Below, one piece after another: positions 17,882 through 26,497 of a DNA stretch of 64,000 nt. Source of the DNA: Clostridia bacterium. GTDB taxonomy: Bacteria; Bacillota; Clostridia; UMGS1883. The notes beneath the pieces were generated by a model that did not search any database, was not told the DNA's origin, and saw only the letters and a program-made list of their open reading frames with translations. The position numbers were made by a program, and so were the translations under genes. Position 1 is the first letter of the stretch, and the number at the start of each line of letters is the position of its first letter. The stretch lies in contig JAFTOF010000008.1 of assembly GCA_017451505.1 (NCBI GenBank), positions 1 through 64,000 on the forward strand, read 5' to 3'.

Positions 17882-19252
17882 ATGGACAAGATGTGGGCAG
17901 GGCGTTTTTCAAAAGCTCTGGACAAAGAAGCTGATGATTTCAATTCATCCATACATTTTGACTGCAAAATGTACAGGCAGGATATAGAGGGTTCTATCGC
18001 CCATGCTACAATGCTTGCCGAGTGCAACATTATTTCCAAAAGCGACAGTGAAATAATAATTTCAGGACTTAAAGGAATCCTTGCTGACCTTGACAGCGGT
18101 ACTCTCGCTTTTGATTTTGATGCGGAAGATATACATATGTTTGTGGAGGCAGAGCTAACGAAGCGTATCGGCGATGTAGGCAAAAGGCTTCACACAGCAA
18201 GAAGCCGTAACGATCAGGTGGCACTGGATATCCGTCTTTATATGCGTGATGAGGCAAACGAGGTTATTTCCCTTATAAAGAAGCTTCTCGGTGCGATTTT
18301 GGTGCAGGCAGAGGCTAATAAGGAAGCAATTCTCCCAGGCTACACACATCTTCAGCGTGCACAGCCCATTATGTTTTCACATCATCTTTGTGCATATGCA
18401 ATGATGTTTATCCGCGACATAGGAAGAATAGAGGACGCACTTAAAAGAATGAATTTCTCTCCCTTAGGCTCGTGTGCTCTTGCGGGAACAACCTACGAAA
18501 CAAACCGCGAAAGAACCGCAGAGTTACTTGGTTTTGACGGAATTACTCTTAACAGTATTGACGGCGTTTCCGACCGCGACTTCTGCGTGGAGCTGATGAG
18601 TGCGTTTTCACTTGTTATGACACATCTTTCCAGATTTTCCGAGGAAGTAATCTTATGGTCGTCATGGGAATTCAAATTCGTAGAGCTTGACGATTCCTAT
18701 ACAACAGGCTCGTCCATTATGCCACAGAAGAAAAATCCCGATATGGCAGAGCTTGTACGCGGTAAGACAGGCAGAGTGTACGGAGATTTAGTGGCGATGC
18801 TGACTATTCTCAAGGGTATCCCCTTGGCATACAACAAGGATATGCAGGAGGACAAGGAAGCAATATTTGACAGTGTGGAAACGGTTAAAAAATGCCTCAG
18901 CATTTTTGCACCCATGATTGAAACCATGTCGGTAAGAAAAGACAAAATGTACGCCGCTGCAGGCGAGGGCTTTATAAACGCCACAGACCTTGCCGACTAC
19001 CTTGTAAAGAAGGGGCAGCCCTTCCGCAGTGCGTATAAGACGGTAGGACAAATTGTGGGAAAATGCGTAGCAGAAAAGAAAACTCTCGAAACGCTTACCC
19101 TCTCCGAATACAAGGAATTTGATGAGCTTTTCGAGGAAGATTTATATCAGGAAATTGACCTTAAGAATTGCGTGGAAAAGAGAATTTCCGCAGGCGGCAC
19201 TTCGGTAGCTTCCATTAATACACAGATTGAATATATAAAGAAATTCGCATAA
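17882..19252 (+). CDS. argH: Argininosuccinate lyase
   Basis: Splits argininosuccinate into arginine and fumarate, last step of the pathway. The 456-aa fumarase-superfamily protein starts MWAGRFSKALDKEADDFNSS and has HTARSRNDQVALD, YTHLQRAQPI and the signature GSSIMPQKKNPD near residue 280. AAGAAGGTG precedes the ATG. It closes the arginine locus ahead of a strong terminator. Confidence 0.97.
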   Translation: MDKMWAGRFSKALDKEADDFNSSIHFDCKMYRQDIEGSIAHATMLAECNIISKSDSEIIISGLKGILADLDSGTLAFDFDAEDIHMFVEAELTKRIGDVGKRLHTARSRNDQVALDIRLYMRDEANEVISLIKKLLGAILVQAEANKEAILPGYTHLQRAQPIMFSHHLCAYAMMFIRDIGRIEDALKRMNFSPLGSCALAGTTYETNRERTAELLGFDGITLNSIDGVSDRDFCVELMSAFSLVMTHLSRFSEEVILWSSWEFKFVELDDSYTTGSSIMPQKKNPDMAELVRGKTGRVYGDLVAMLTILKGIPLAYNKDMQEDKEAIFDSVETVKKCLSIFAPMIETMSVRKDKMYAAAGEGFINATDLADYLVKKGQPFRSAYKTVGQIVGKCVAEKKTLETLTLSEYKEFDELFEEDLYQEIDLKNCVEKRISAGGTSVASINTQIEYIKKFA

Positions 19253-19253
19253 C

Positions 19254-19288
19254 AAAAAAGTCAGGTTTGATTAAACCTGACTTTTTTT
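19254..19288 (+). terminator. Bidirectional terminator after argH
   Basis: AAAAAAGTCAGGTTT and AAACCTGACTTTTTTT form a long stem with loop GATT. It serves argH on the plus strand and the convergent gene ending at 19290 on the minus strand. Confidence 0.9.
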
Positions 19289-19289
19289 G

Positions 19290-19847
19290 TTATATTACAC
19301 CATCGTATATATGTTTTCGTTTTCTGAAATATATGAAGTTTATAATGAATAGTATAGAATGAACTGCGATATGAATCGGAACTATAATATCTATTCCGCC
19401 GATTGTGCTATAGGTTGGCTCGTACACCATATTGATAAAGTACATCATATTGGTTGTGATAAAGAGAAAATGCGTGGCATAGGTAAATCGGGGACCTATC
19501 TTTTTATAAGTCAGAAGCCCAAATATTGCTACTATTGAAGCCAACGCCTCTATCACGCCTCCAAAGCCTAAGAAATTCTCCATAGACTCGACATATGTGC
19601 CAAGATAGCCGTATTTTCTCAGGTAATAAACGGTTTCAAGATTTATCACCTTAATTCCATTTATCGCAACCCAAAGTGCATCAAGAGCAAGGAGCACGCA
19701 AAATATCTTTGCCCAAAGAGTAGGGAGAGCAGGCTTTGAGAAATAACTCTCCACATTCAGTTCTGCTTCTAAATCTGCATTGCACATGGGACAATTTGGC
19801 AGGTTGCTGTTAAAAATTCCTGCACCGCACTTAGGACAATATCGCAT
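19290..19847 (-). CDS. Zinc-ribbon membrane protein of unknown function
   Basis: A protein of 185 aa. It starts with a zinc ribbon (MRYCPKCGAGIF...CPMCNADLE) and then has about four hydrophobic segments, ending in a basic tail RKRKH. The start at 19847 is chosen because AGGGGGG lies just before it; an upstream ATG in the neighbouring gene would add 24 residues without similarity. It is 2 bases past the peptidase-like gene at 19850 and probably cotranscribed. I do not recognise a specific function. Confidence 0.75.
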   Translation of the reverse strand: MRYCPKCGAGIFNSNLPNCPMCNADLEAELNVESYFSKPALPTLWAKIFCVLLALDALWVAINGIKVINLETVYYLRKYGYLGTYVESMENFLGFGGVIEALASIVAIFGLLTYKKIGPRFTYATHFLFITTNMMYFINMVYEPTYSTIGGIDIIVPIHIAVHSILFIINFIYFRKRKHIYDGVI

Positions 19848-19849
19848 TT

Positions 19850-20284
19850 TTAACCCCCCTTGATAATTCTTTTCAGTTTTCTTATTACACGACGGGGAAA
19901 GTTCTTCGCTCTTTTCCATTTCAGGCTTTTAACGGTTTTTTCTGCGTATTTTAGATATTCCTTATCCGCAGCAGAAACGTATTTATCTCCTTGATAAAAG
20001 CCCTCAAGCACGCCTACAATATCACTTTCACGCACATCTTTTTCCAAAGCTGTACGATTGTCGCCACAAATAATATAGCCGTTCTTTTTCACCTTGACAA
20101 TGCGGTGCATAGTATAGTGACCGAGTTTTCGATATACGGGAACATCATATTTTTTCAGTGGAAACTTCGGGGGTACAATTACCACCTTGTCACGTCCCTC
20201 TACAAGCATGGGATTCATACTGTCACCCTTGGTGGTTGTTATATATATCCCCTTTTCCTTAAGAGTTTCTTCCAAACCTTTCAT
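19850..20284 (-). CDS. S24/S26-type signal-peptidase-like protein
   Basis: A protein of 144 aa. GDSMNPML holds the nucleophilic Ser, and YTMHRIVKV plus YIICGDN follow in the order of the S26 signal peptidases of the SipW/ER type, where His rather than Lys is the partner base. No membrane segment is seen, which is unusual for a signal peptidase; the C-terminus is strongly basic (KWKRAKNFPRRVIRKLKRIIKGG region). It starts directly after the amidohydrolase stop and is followed at once by the zinc-ribbon gene. The substrate is unknown. Confidence 0.7.
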   Translation of the reverse strand: MKGLEETLKEKGIYITTTKGDSMNPMLVEGRDKVVIVPPKFPLKKYDVPVYRKLGHYTMHRIVKVKKNGYIICGDNRTALEKDVRESDIVGVLEGFYQGDKYVSAADKEYLKYAEKTVKSLKWKRAKNFPRRVIRKLKRIIKGG

Positions 20285-21067
20285 TTATTCCAGCTCCAAT
20301 AATTTTTCCGCATTTTTATAGAAAATCATATCCTTTTCTTCTTCCGTAAGGTCAAGTGCTTCTATTCTGTCTGCCTCTGCCATAAGTGAAACAGCAGGGT
20401 AGTCGCTGCCGAAAAGGACTTTATCCGCACCATGTGTACGAATCATATCTACCATTTTTTGGGGCGATACCTCCCACATAGTGCTGGAGGTGTCAAACCA
20501 TACATTTTTTCCTACAAGGCTTTTTGCATCGGCATCCCAAACGCTGTAACCACCCATATGTGCCGCGATAAATTTATGATTCGGGAAGATTTCAAGCACT
20601 CTTGAAAGGCGAATCGGATTTGAAAAATCCAAGTTTTTATCTCCGACATGGAGAACTATGGGATAATCCTCCCCTATCTGCTCATACATATAAAGGGCTT
20701 TATCATCATCAATATTGAAGCGTTGAAAATCGGGATGAAATTTAAAGCCCCTGAGTCCGTGATTTTTTACACGCTGAATTTCGTATGCTACATCGTCAAA
20801 ATCGGGATGCACACTGCCGAAAACTATAAACCTTTCATCTCTTAAATCAAAAAGAAAGTCATTATTTATCGTCACCTGTGTGGGTTTTGTGGGCGTGGAA
20901 AATATAACGGCTTTGTAAAATCCCGATTTGTCCATTTCCTCTTTCATATCGGTGAATGTACCCTTGCACTCCCACGGCATACCATAATGCTGTTCAAGGT
21001 TCGCTATTGCAAGATGTGCAATCTTTGGATTAAATATATGTGCATGAAAATCAATTATTTTTCTCAT
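20285..21067 (-). CDS. Metal-dependent amidohydrolase family protein
   Basis: A TIM-barrel amidohydrolase (amidohydro_2 type) of 260 aa. Metal-site motifs are DFHAHIF at the start, HVGD in the middle, AAHMGG and FGSDYP near residue 230. The substrate cannot be read from sequence; relatives include decarboxylases and hydrolases of aromatic or lactone substrates. The ATG at 21067 (MRKIIDFHAH) is preferred to the start 42 bases upstream, which adds residues before the barrel. It heads a three-gene minus-strand set. Confidence 0.85.
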   Translation of the reverse strand: MRKIIDFHAHIFNPKIAHLAIANLEQHYGMPWECKGTFTDMKEEMDKSGFYKAVIFSTPTKPTQVTINNDFLFDLRDERFIVFGSVHPDFDDVAYEIQRVKNHGLRGFKFHPDFQRFNIDDDKALYMYEQIGEDYPIVLHVGDKNLDFSNPIRLSRVLEIFPNHKFIAAHMGGYSVWDADAKSLVGKNVWFDTSSTMWEVSPQKMVDMIRTHGADKVLFGSDYPAVSLMAEADRIEALDLTEEEKDMIFYKNAEKLLELE

Positions 21068-21131
21068 CTTAAAACTTCTTTCTAAAAATATTGTTGCAGC
21101 GAAATTCACTGCAACAATAAAGTCTGTCTAA

Positions 21132-21473
21132 TTAGCCTGGAGGCCAAGCCAAAGAACGTCCGCCGAGCATATGGAAATGAAGATGCTTCACAGTCTGTCC
21201 GCCGTCTTCACCGCAGTTATTTACAATGCGGTAACCACCCTCTGCAATGCCTTCTTCCTTGGCAATTTTAGCCGCAACTGCAAATACATGACCTACCACG
21301 GAGGCATTTTCCTCTGTAAGCTCGTTTGCAGATGCAATATGTTCTTTCGGGATAATAAGTATATGAGTAGGTGCCTGAGGCTCAATATCACGAAATGCGT
21401 ATACAAGCTCATCCTCATATACCTTAGTTGAGGGGATATCCCCGTTTATTATTTTACAAAATAAGCAATCCAT
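21132..21473 (-). CDS. HIT-family nucleotide hydrolase (HinT type)
   Basis: A protein of 113 aa. CLFCKIINGDIPS at the N-terminus and the histidine triad HLHFHMLGG at residues 98-102 mark a purine nucleoside phosphoramidase of the HinT group. The ATG at 21473 has AAGGAAG 7 bases before it; the GTG at 21479 lies too close. It is 12 bases downstream of alaS and cotranscribed with it. Confidence 0.93.
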   Translation of the reverse strand: MDCLFCKIINGDIPSTKVYEDELVYAFRDIEPQAPTHILIIPKEHIASANELTEENASVVGHVFAVAAKIAKEEGIAEGGYRIVNNCGEDGGQTVKHLHFHMLGGRSLAWPPG

Positions 21474-21485
21474 AATCACACTTCC

Positions 21486-24113
21486 TTATGCGATAATTTC
21501 GGAAACCTTGGCAAGAGCTTCGGCAATTTTTCCTGCGTCCTTACCGCCGCCCTGTGCACTGTCGGGCTTACCGCCGCCGCTTCCGCCTGCAATTGCGGTG
21601 ATTTCCTTAATAATCTTTCCGCAATGCACACCTGCTTTAACAGCGTCGGCACTTGCCATTGCCACAAAGGAAATCTTGCCGTCGGTATTTGCCGCAAATA
21701 CGCAAACACTCATAGGAGTTTTCTCCTTAATTGCATCGCCCGTCTTACGAAGCGAATCGATTGTCGCACCGTCAAGCTGTGCAGCAACAAGGGTTATATC
21801 TCCGATTTTTTTAGCGTTTGCCATAATGTCGTTAGCCTTGGCATTTGCCATCTGTGAAGCAACCTGTTCAAGCTTTTTCTGTTGTTCACGGTTTTCGTTT
21901 ACAATGGATTCAGCTCGATGAACAAGCTCACCCTCCGTTGTCTTAAGTATCGCTGCAGCATCACGGATAATGCTATTCTTTTCTTCAATATAGCGAAGCA
22001 CGCCCTCGCCTGTTACTGCCTCAATTCTTCTTACGCCTGCCGCAACGCCGCTCTCGGACAGAATCTTGCAAAGACCTGCCTCGGCAGTATTTGTAAGGTG
22101 GCAGCCACCGCAAAGCTCGATTGAATATCCGCCCATGTTTACTACGCGGACAGTATCACCGTACTTTTCACCAAAGAGAGCCATTGCACCCTCTGCCTTA
22201 GCATCGGCAATAGACATATTCTTGATTGTAACGGGGTATGCCGCAAGAATTGCCGCATTTACTTTATTTTCAACCTCTTGAAGCTGCTCTTTTGAAACTG
22301 CTTCAAAGTGACTAAAGTCAAAACGAAGTCTATTCTCGTCAACGTAGCTTCCTGCCTGTTCGATATGGCTTCCCAATACTTCACGAAGAGCCTTCTGAAG
22401 AAGATGTGTGGTTGAATGGTTACGAGCTGTAGCCATTCTTTTCTTTGTATCAATGGAAACTGTAACCTTGTCACCCTTGTTGGCACTTCCCTCGGTAACG
22501 GTTACATGGTGGAGAATCTTTCCGTCGCCAAGCTTCTTTGCATCAGTAACTGTCATCTTAAAGCCTTCGCCGATAATTTCACCGTTATCTCCCATCTGAC
22601 CGCCGCTTTCGCCGTAGACTACTGTCTTATCAAGGATGATAACTGCGTTTTCTCCGTCCTGCACGCTTTGTGCAACCTGTCCGTCTTTTACGATAACTGT
22701 AATATTTGCATCACACTGGAAATTATCATAGCCGATAAATTCTGTTGTGATTTCCTTACCCAATGTCTGATAAATATCTTCGCTCCAAGCCGCTTCATCG
22801 CCGACATTTCTTCCCTCTCTTGAACGGGTTTTCTGCTCAAGCAGAAGGGCATTGAATGCCTCGCGGTCAACGCTGAGACCTTTTTCCTGAAGGATTTCTT
22901 CAGTAAGGTCAATGGGGAAGCCGTAAGTATCGTTAAGTGTGAAAGCATCCTCGCCTGAGAGAATCTTTCCGCCGTTCTTTTCAAGGTCAGCAATTTTTTC
23001 TTCGAGGATTGAAAGACCGCGGTCGATTGTCTGAGCAAAGCTTTCTTCTTCTCTCTTTATTACTTTCTTTATATAATCCTGCTTTTCTTCAAGCTGGGGA
23101 TATGCACCCTTAGACTCTCTTACAACTGTATCAACGATATCGGAAAGGAATGTTCCCTTGATGCCGAGAAGTCTTCCATGACGAGCTGCACGGCGGAGAA
23201 GTCTGCGGAGAACGTAACCTCTTCCCTCGTTGGAGGGGGATACGCCATCACAGGTCATAAATGTTGTACTTCTGATATGGTCAGTGATAACACGCAGAGA
23301 AACGTCTGTCTTTTCACTCTGTCCATAGTTAACCTTTGCCACCTTACTGATTTCAAGCATAATGTTACGGATTGTGTCAACCTCGAAAAGGTTATTTACA
23401 TCCTGCATGATAACAGCCATTCTTTCAAGTCCCATACCTGTATCGATATTGGGATTTGCAAGGCGGTTATATACGCCGTTTTCATCTTTATCAAACTGAG
23501 TGAATACAAGATTCCAGAACTCTACGAATCTGTCACACTCACAGCCTACCTTACAATCGGGGCTTCCGCAACCGTATTTTTCGCCTCGGTCAAAGTAAAG
23601 CTCACTGCAAGGACCGCAGGGCCCCTGACCGATTTCCCAGAAGTTGTCCTCCTTACCCATTTTGGAAATATGAGAGGGGTCTACGCCAACTTCCTTTGTC
23701 CAGATGTCGATAGCTTCATCATCGTCTTCGTACACAGTGATATAAACACGGTCTTCGGGAAGTCCAAGCTCCTTTGTAACAAATTCCCAAGCCCATGCAG
23801 TTGCCTCGTGCTTGAAGTAATCACCAAAAGAGAAATTACCCAGCATTTCAAAAAACGTACCGTGGCGGGCAGTGATACCAACACGCTCGATATCGGGTGT
23901 ACGAATACATTTCTGGCAGGTGGTCACTCTCTTACGTGGAGGAACCTCCTTCCCTGTGAAATAGGGCTTAAGAGGTGCCATACCTGCATTTATAAGAAGG
24001 AGACTGTTGTCATTTTGCGGAACAAGCGGAAATGACGGCAGTCTTAAATGTCCCTTACTTTCGAAGAATTTTAAATATCTTTCGCGAATTTCATTGAGTC
24101 CTAATTTTTCCAT
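21486..24113 (-). CDS. alaS: Alanyl-tRNA synthetase
   Basis: A full-length class II synthetase of 875 aa. It has the catalytic core (motif region LINAGMAPLKPYFTG), the editing domain with HSTTHLLQKAL and CGGCHL, and the glycine-rich C-Ala domain ending GGGKPDSAQGGG. AAAGGAG precedes the ATG at 24113. A consensus promoter lies 26 bases upstream and no T-box was found, so it is not controlled by a tRNA-sensing leader here. Confidence 0.97.
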   Translation of the reverse strand: MEKLGLNEIRERYLKFFESKGHLRLPSFPLVPQNDNSLLLINAGMAPLKPYFTGKEVPPRKRVTTCQKCIRTPDIERVGITARHGTFFEMLGNFSFGDYFKHEATAWAWEFVTKELGLPEDRVYITVYEDDDEAIDIWTKEVGVDPSHISKMGKEDNFWEIGQGPCGPCSELYFDRGEKYGCGSPDCKVGCECDRFVEFWNLVFTQFDKDENGVYNRLANPNIDTGMGLERMAVIMQDVNNLFEVDTIRNIMLEISKVAKVNYGQSEKTDVSLRVITDHIRSTTFMTCDGVSPSNEGRGYVLRRLLRRAARHGRLLGIKGTFLSDIVDTVVRESKGAYPQLEEKQDYIKKVIKREEESFAQTIDRGLSILEEKIADLEKNGGKILSGEDAFTLNDTYGFPIDLTEEILQEKGLSVDREAFNALLLEQKTRSREGRNVGDEAAWSEDIYQTLGKEITTEFIGYDNFQCDANITVIVKDGQVAQSVQDGENAVIILDKTVVYGESGGQMGDNGEIIGEGFKMTVTDAKKLGDGKILHHVTVTEGSANKGDKVTVSIDTKKRMATARNHSTTHLLQKALREVLGSHIEQAGSYVDENRLRFDFSHFEAVSKEQLQEVENKVNAAILAAYPVTIKNMSIADAKAEGAMALFGEKYGDTVRVVNMGGYSIELCGGCHLTNTAEAGLCKILSESGVAAGVRRIEAVTGEGVLRYIEEKNSIIRDAAAILKTTEGELVHRAESIVNENREQQKKLEQVASQMANAKANDIMANAKKIGDITLVAAQLDGATIDSLRKTGDAIKEKTPMSVCVFAANTDGKISFVAMASADAVKAGVHCGKIIKEITAIAGGSGGGKPDSAQGGGKDAGKIAEALAKVSEIIA

Positions 24114-24138
24114 TGTAAACACTCCTTTACAAAATAAC

Positions 24139-24167
24139 ATTATATCGTTTTTTACGAGCATTGTCAA
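24139..24167 (-). promoter_or_regulatory. Consensus promoter of alaS
   Basis: On the minus strand TTGACA, 17 bases, TATAAT, with the start expected near 24132, leaving a leader of about 20 bases. Confidence 0.85.
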
Positions 24168-24190
24168 CCGAAAAAGACCATTTTTAGGGC

Positions 24191-24387
24191 AAAAAAGAAG
24201 CGTGCCGCTTCACCCATGTCGCACCCGGGCATTTTACGAACACAGTTTCATGCGAATTAAATTTACGCAAATTCCTATACAGTAAAAAAGAAGCGTGCCG
24301 CTTCACCCTTGTCGCGTCCCAACTTAACCTAAAACCTACAAATGCTGCTCGCGATAAAAAACGCAAATTCCTATACGGTAAAAAAGG
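24191..24387. repeat. Two tandem copies of a dispersed ~95-bp element
   Basis: Copy 1 (24191-24290) and copy 2 (24283-24387) each begin with AAAAAAGAAGCGTGCCGCTTC, then ACCC(A/T)TGTCGC, and end with ACGCAAATTCCTATAC(A/G)GT and an A-run. GAAGCG/CGCTTC is itself a hairpin with a T-tract on the minus strand. Other copies are at 30144-30236, 42964-43056 and 54188-54266. Read on the minus strand the element directly follows the terminator of the dehydrogenase gene. Confidence 0.8.
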
Positions 24388-24417
24388 ACACCTTCGCAAT
24401 GTTTTTGCGTAGGTGCC
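24386..24417 (-). terminator. Terminator of the D-lactate dehydrogenase-type gene
   Basis: GGCACCTACGCA pairs with TGCGAAGGTGTCC (minus strand), ending in TTTTTT. The T-run merges with the start of the repeat element. Confidence 0.8.
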
Positions 24418-24436
24418 TCTTTTGCCGAAGTATTTA

Positions 24437-25471
24437 TCAGAAGCATTTACCGTCTTTGCAGTCGTTGGTTGTACCGCCCCGATAGCAAAGCTCGTTGGGA
24501 CACTGCCCTTTTTCAAAAAAGCCCTCCAGATTTGAAATCGTGGTATCAGCGATATTGGAAAGGGCTTCCTTTGTCAAAAACGCCTGATGTGACGTCACGA
24601 TAACATTGGGCATGGAAATCAGGCGTGCCAAGGTATCGTCCTCTACTATATGCCCTGAATAATCCTCGAAGAAAAGCTCCGATTCTTCTTCATACACATC
24701 AAGACAAGCCGCCCCGACCTGTCGTGACTTAATGCCGTTTAAAAGGGCCTCCGCATCTACCAAAGCACCGCGGGAGGTATTTATAATTACCACGCCCTTT
24801 TTACATTTTTCAATGGAATTTTCGTCGATAATATGATAGGTTTCATCATTAAGAGGACAGTGCAGAGAAATAATGTCACTATTAGCAAAAAGCTCGTCGG
24901 TGGAAACGTACTTGATATTTTCTCCGTCGGCAAGTCCATCTGCCGGAAATTTATCGTAGGCAAGAACTTTCATTCCAAACCCTCGGCAAATGTCAATAAA
25001 CACTCTGCCGATTTTTCCCGTTCCGATTATTCCAACGGTTTTTCCGTAAAGGTCAAATCCCGTCATACCCGAAAGGCTGAAATTAAAATCCTTGGTGCGG
25101 ATATACGCCTTATGAATACGCCTGATTGATGTGAGAAGCATTGCCATAGCATGCTCTGCCACCGCATAGGGTGAATACGCAGGCACTCTCAGAACATGGA
25201 CTTTCCCGAAAGCATACTTCATGTCCACATTGTTAAAGCCGGCACAGCGAAGTGCGACCACGCCCACGCCCAATTCGCACAAACGGTCGATTACTTCTTT
25301 ATTAACGGTGTCGTTTACAAACACGCATACTGCGTCAAAGCCCTTTGCAAGACCTACGGTATCCTCATTGAGCTTGGTTTCAAAATATTTTATGGTAATG
25401 TCCTTCCCTGACGAAGCCGCCTGAAAGGACTCCTTATCATAGGGTTTTGTATCAAAAAAAGCTATTCTCAT
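24437..25471 (-). CDS. ldhA: D-lactate dehydrogenase-type 2-hydroxyacid dehydrogenase
   Basis: NAD-dependent D-2-hydroxyacid dehydrogenase of 344 aa, most like fermentative D-lactate dehydrogenase. The dinucleotide motif is GIIGTGKIGR near residue 150. The catalytic Arg is in NTSRGALVD and the His in SHQAFLT; the family Glu is in DVYEEES. The last 15 residues (LCYRGGTTNDCKDGKCF region) are Cys-rich and extend beyond the usual end. Use of pyruvate is inferred from family likeness. Confidence 0.88.
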   Translation of the reverse strand: MRIAFFDTKPYDKESFQAASSGKDITIKYFETKLNEDTVGLAKGFDAVCVFVNDTVNKEVIDRLCELGVGVVALRCAGFNNVDMKYAFGKVHVLRVPAYSPYAVAEHAMAMLLTSIRRIHKAYIRTKDFNFSLSGMTGFDLYGKTVGIIGTGKIGRVFIDICRGFGMKVLAYDKFPADGLADGENIKYVSTDELFANSDIISLHCPLNDETYHIIDENSIEKCKKGVVIINTSRGALVDAEALLNGIKSRQVGAACLDVYEEESELFFEDYSGHIVEDDTLARLISMPNVIVTSHQAFLTKEALSNIADTTISNLEGFFEKGQCPNELCYRGGTTNDCKDGKCF

Positions 25472-25640
25472 AATATCCCTCCTGTACCTTATTATAGCTT
25501 GTTACGAAATATTTATCCGCTCCCCCAATATATCACAGATAATTTTCAATGTCAATAATGGAAAAAACAGTGGATTTTTCTATCCATATATGATAAAATA
25601 GTAGTGTTATATTGGATATTTTATTTTAGGAGGGCTTTGT

Positions 25641-26474
25641 GTGTCTTTGTTAGAAGCATTTATACTTGGACTTATTCAGGGGATAAGCGAATTTCTGCCT
25701 ATTTCTTCATCGGGGCATCTGTCAATTGCAGGACGTCTGATGGGAATGGATCCCGAGGCAGACAGTCTTTTATCCTTTAACATACTTTTGCATGTGGCGA
25801 CCCTTGCAGCAGTATTCATTGTGTACCGCAAGGATATCTGGGAAATGATAAAAGCATTTTTCTCCATGTGCGGTGACCTTTTTACAGGAAAGGGATTAAA
25901 GCTTAAGGAATATACATATCGCCGCCTTATTGTGATGCTGATTATTGCTACAATTCCTGCAACGGTTGCGGCGTTTTTATTCGGAGATATTATTGAAAAC
26001 CCTGCTCTGTGGCAGATTGGTACATTTCTTATCATAACGGCTGTACTCCTCTTTATCAGCGAAAAGCTTGCAGGCGGCAATACACAGCTTGAAAAAATGA
26101 GCTATAAACAAGCTCTCGGCACAGGCTGCTTTCAGGCACTCGGAACGCTGCCCGGAATCAGCCGCAGCGGAAGCACCATTGTGGGCGGACTCTTTTGTAA
26201 GCTTGATAAAAAAACCGCGGTAAGATTCTCATTCCTGATGTCAATCCCTGCAATTTTGGGAGCACTGCTTCTTGATGTAAAGGATATGATGAGTACTAAT
26301 ACTGCTCTTCCCGGGATACTTCCCGTTTTTGTAGGTATGATAACTGCCGCAGTAAGCGGATATTTATCAATTAAGTTCCTGCTGCGTCTGGTTGAAAAAA
26401 GTAAGCTAAGCTATTTCTCCTACTATTGCATTGCGGCAGGTGTTTTTGCAATAGTGCTGAATTTCACTATCTGA
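25641..26474 (+). CDS. uppP: Undecaprenyl-diphosphatase
   Basis: A polytopic membrane phosphatase of 277 aa that recycles undecaprenyl diphosphate for wall synthesis and gives bacitracin tolerance. Motifs are GLIQGISEFLPISSSGHL at the start and GTLPGISRSGSTIV near residue 175. The start is GTG with AGGAGGG upstream. ftsK follows after 23 bases and may be cotranscribed. Confidence 0.95.
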   Translation: MSLLEAFILGLIQGISEFLPISSSGHLSIAGRLMGMDPEADSLLSFNILLHVATLAAVFIVYRKDIWEMIKAFFSMCGDLFTGKGLKLKEYTYRRLIVMLIIATIPATVAAFLFGDIIENPALWQIGTFLIITAVLLFISEKLAGGNTQLEKMSYKQALGTGCFQALGTLPGISRSGSTIVGGLFCKLDKKTAVRFSFLMSIPAILGALLLDVKDMMSTNTALPGILPVFVGMITAAVSGYLSIKFLLRLVEKSKLSYFSYYCIAAGVFAIVLNFTI

Positions 26475-26497
26475 TTTGAATCGGAAAGGATACTGAT

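Noticed and set aside
24114-24190. T-box leader before alaS
   Set aside because: The promoter is only 26 bases from the start codon, leaving no room for a T-box. The tyrS leader also shows none.
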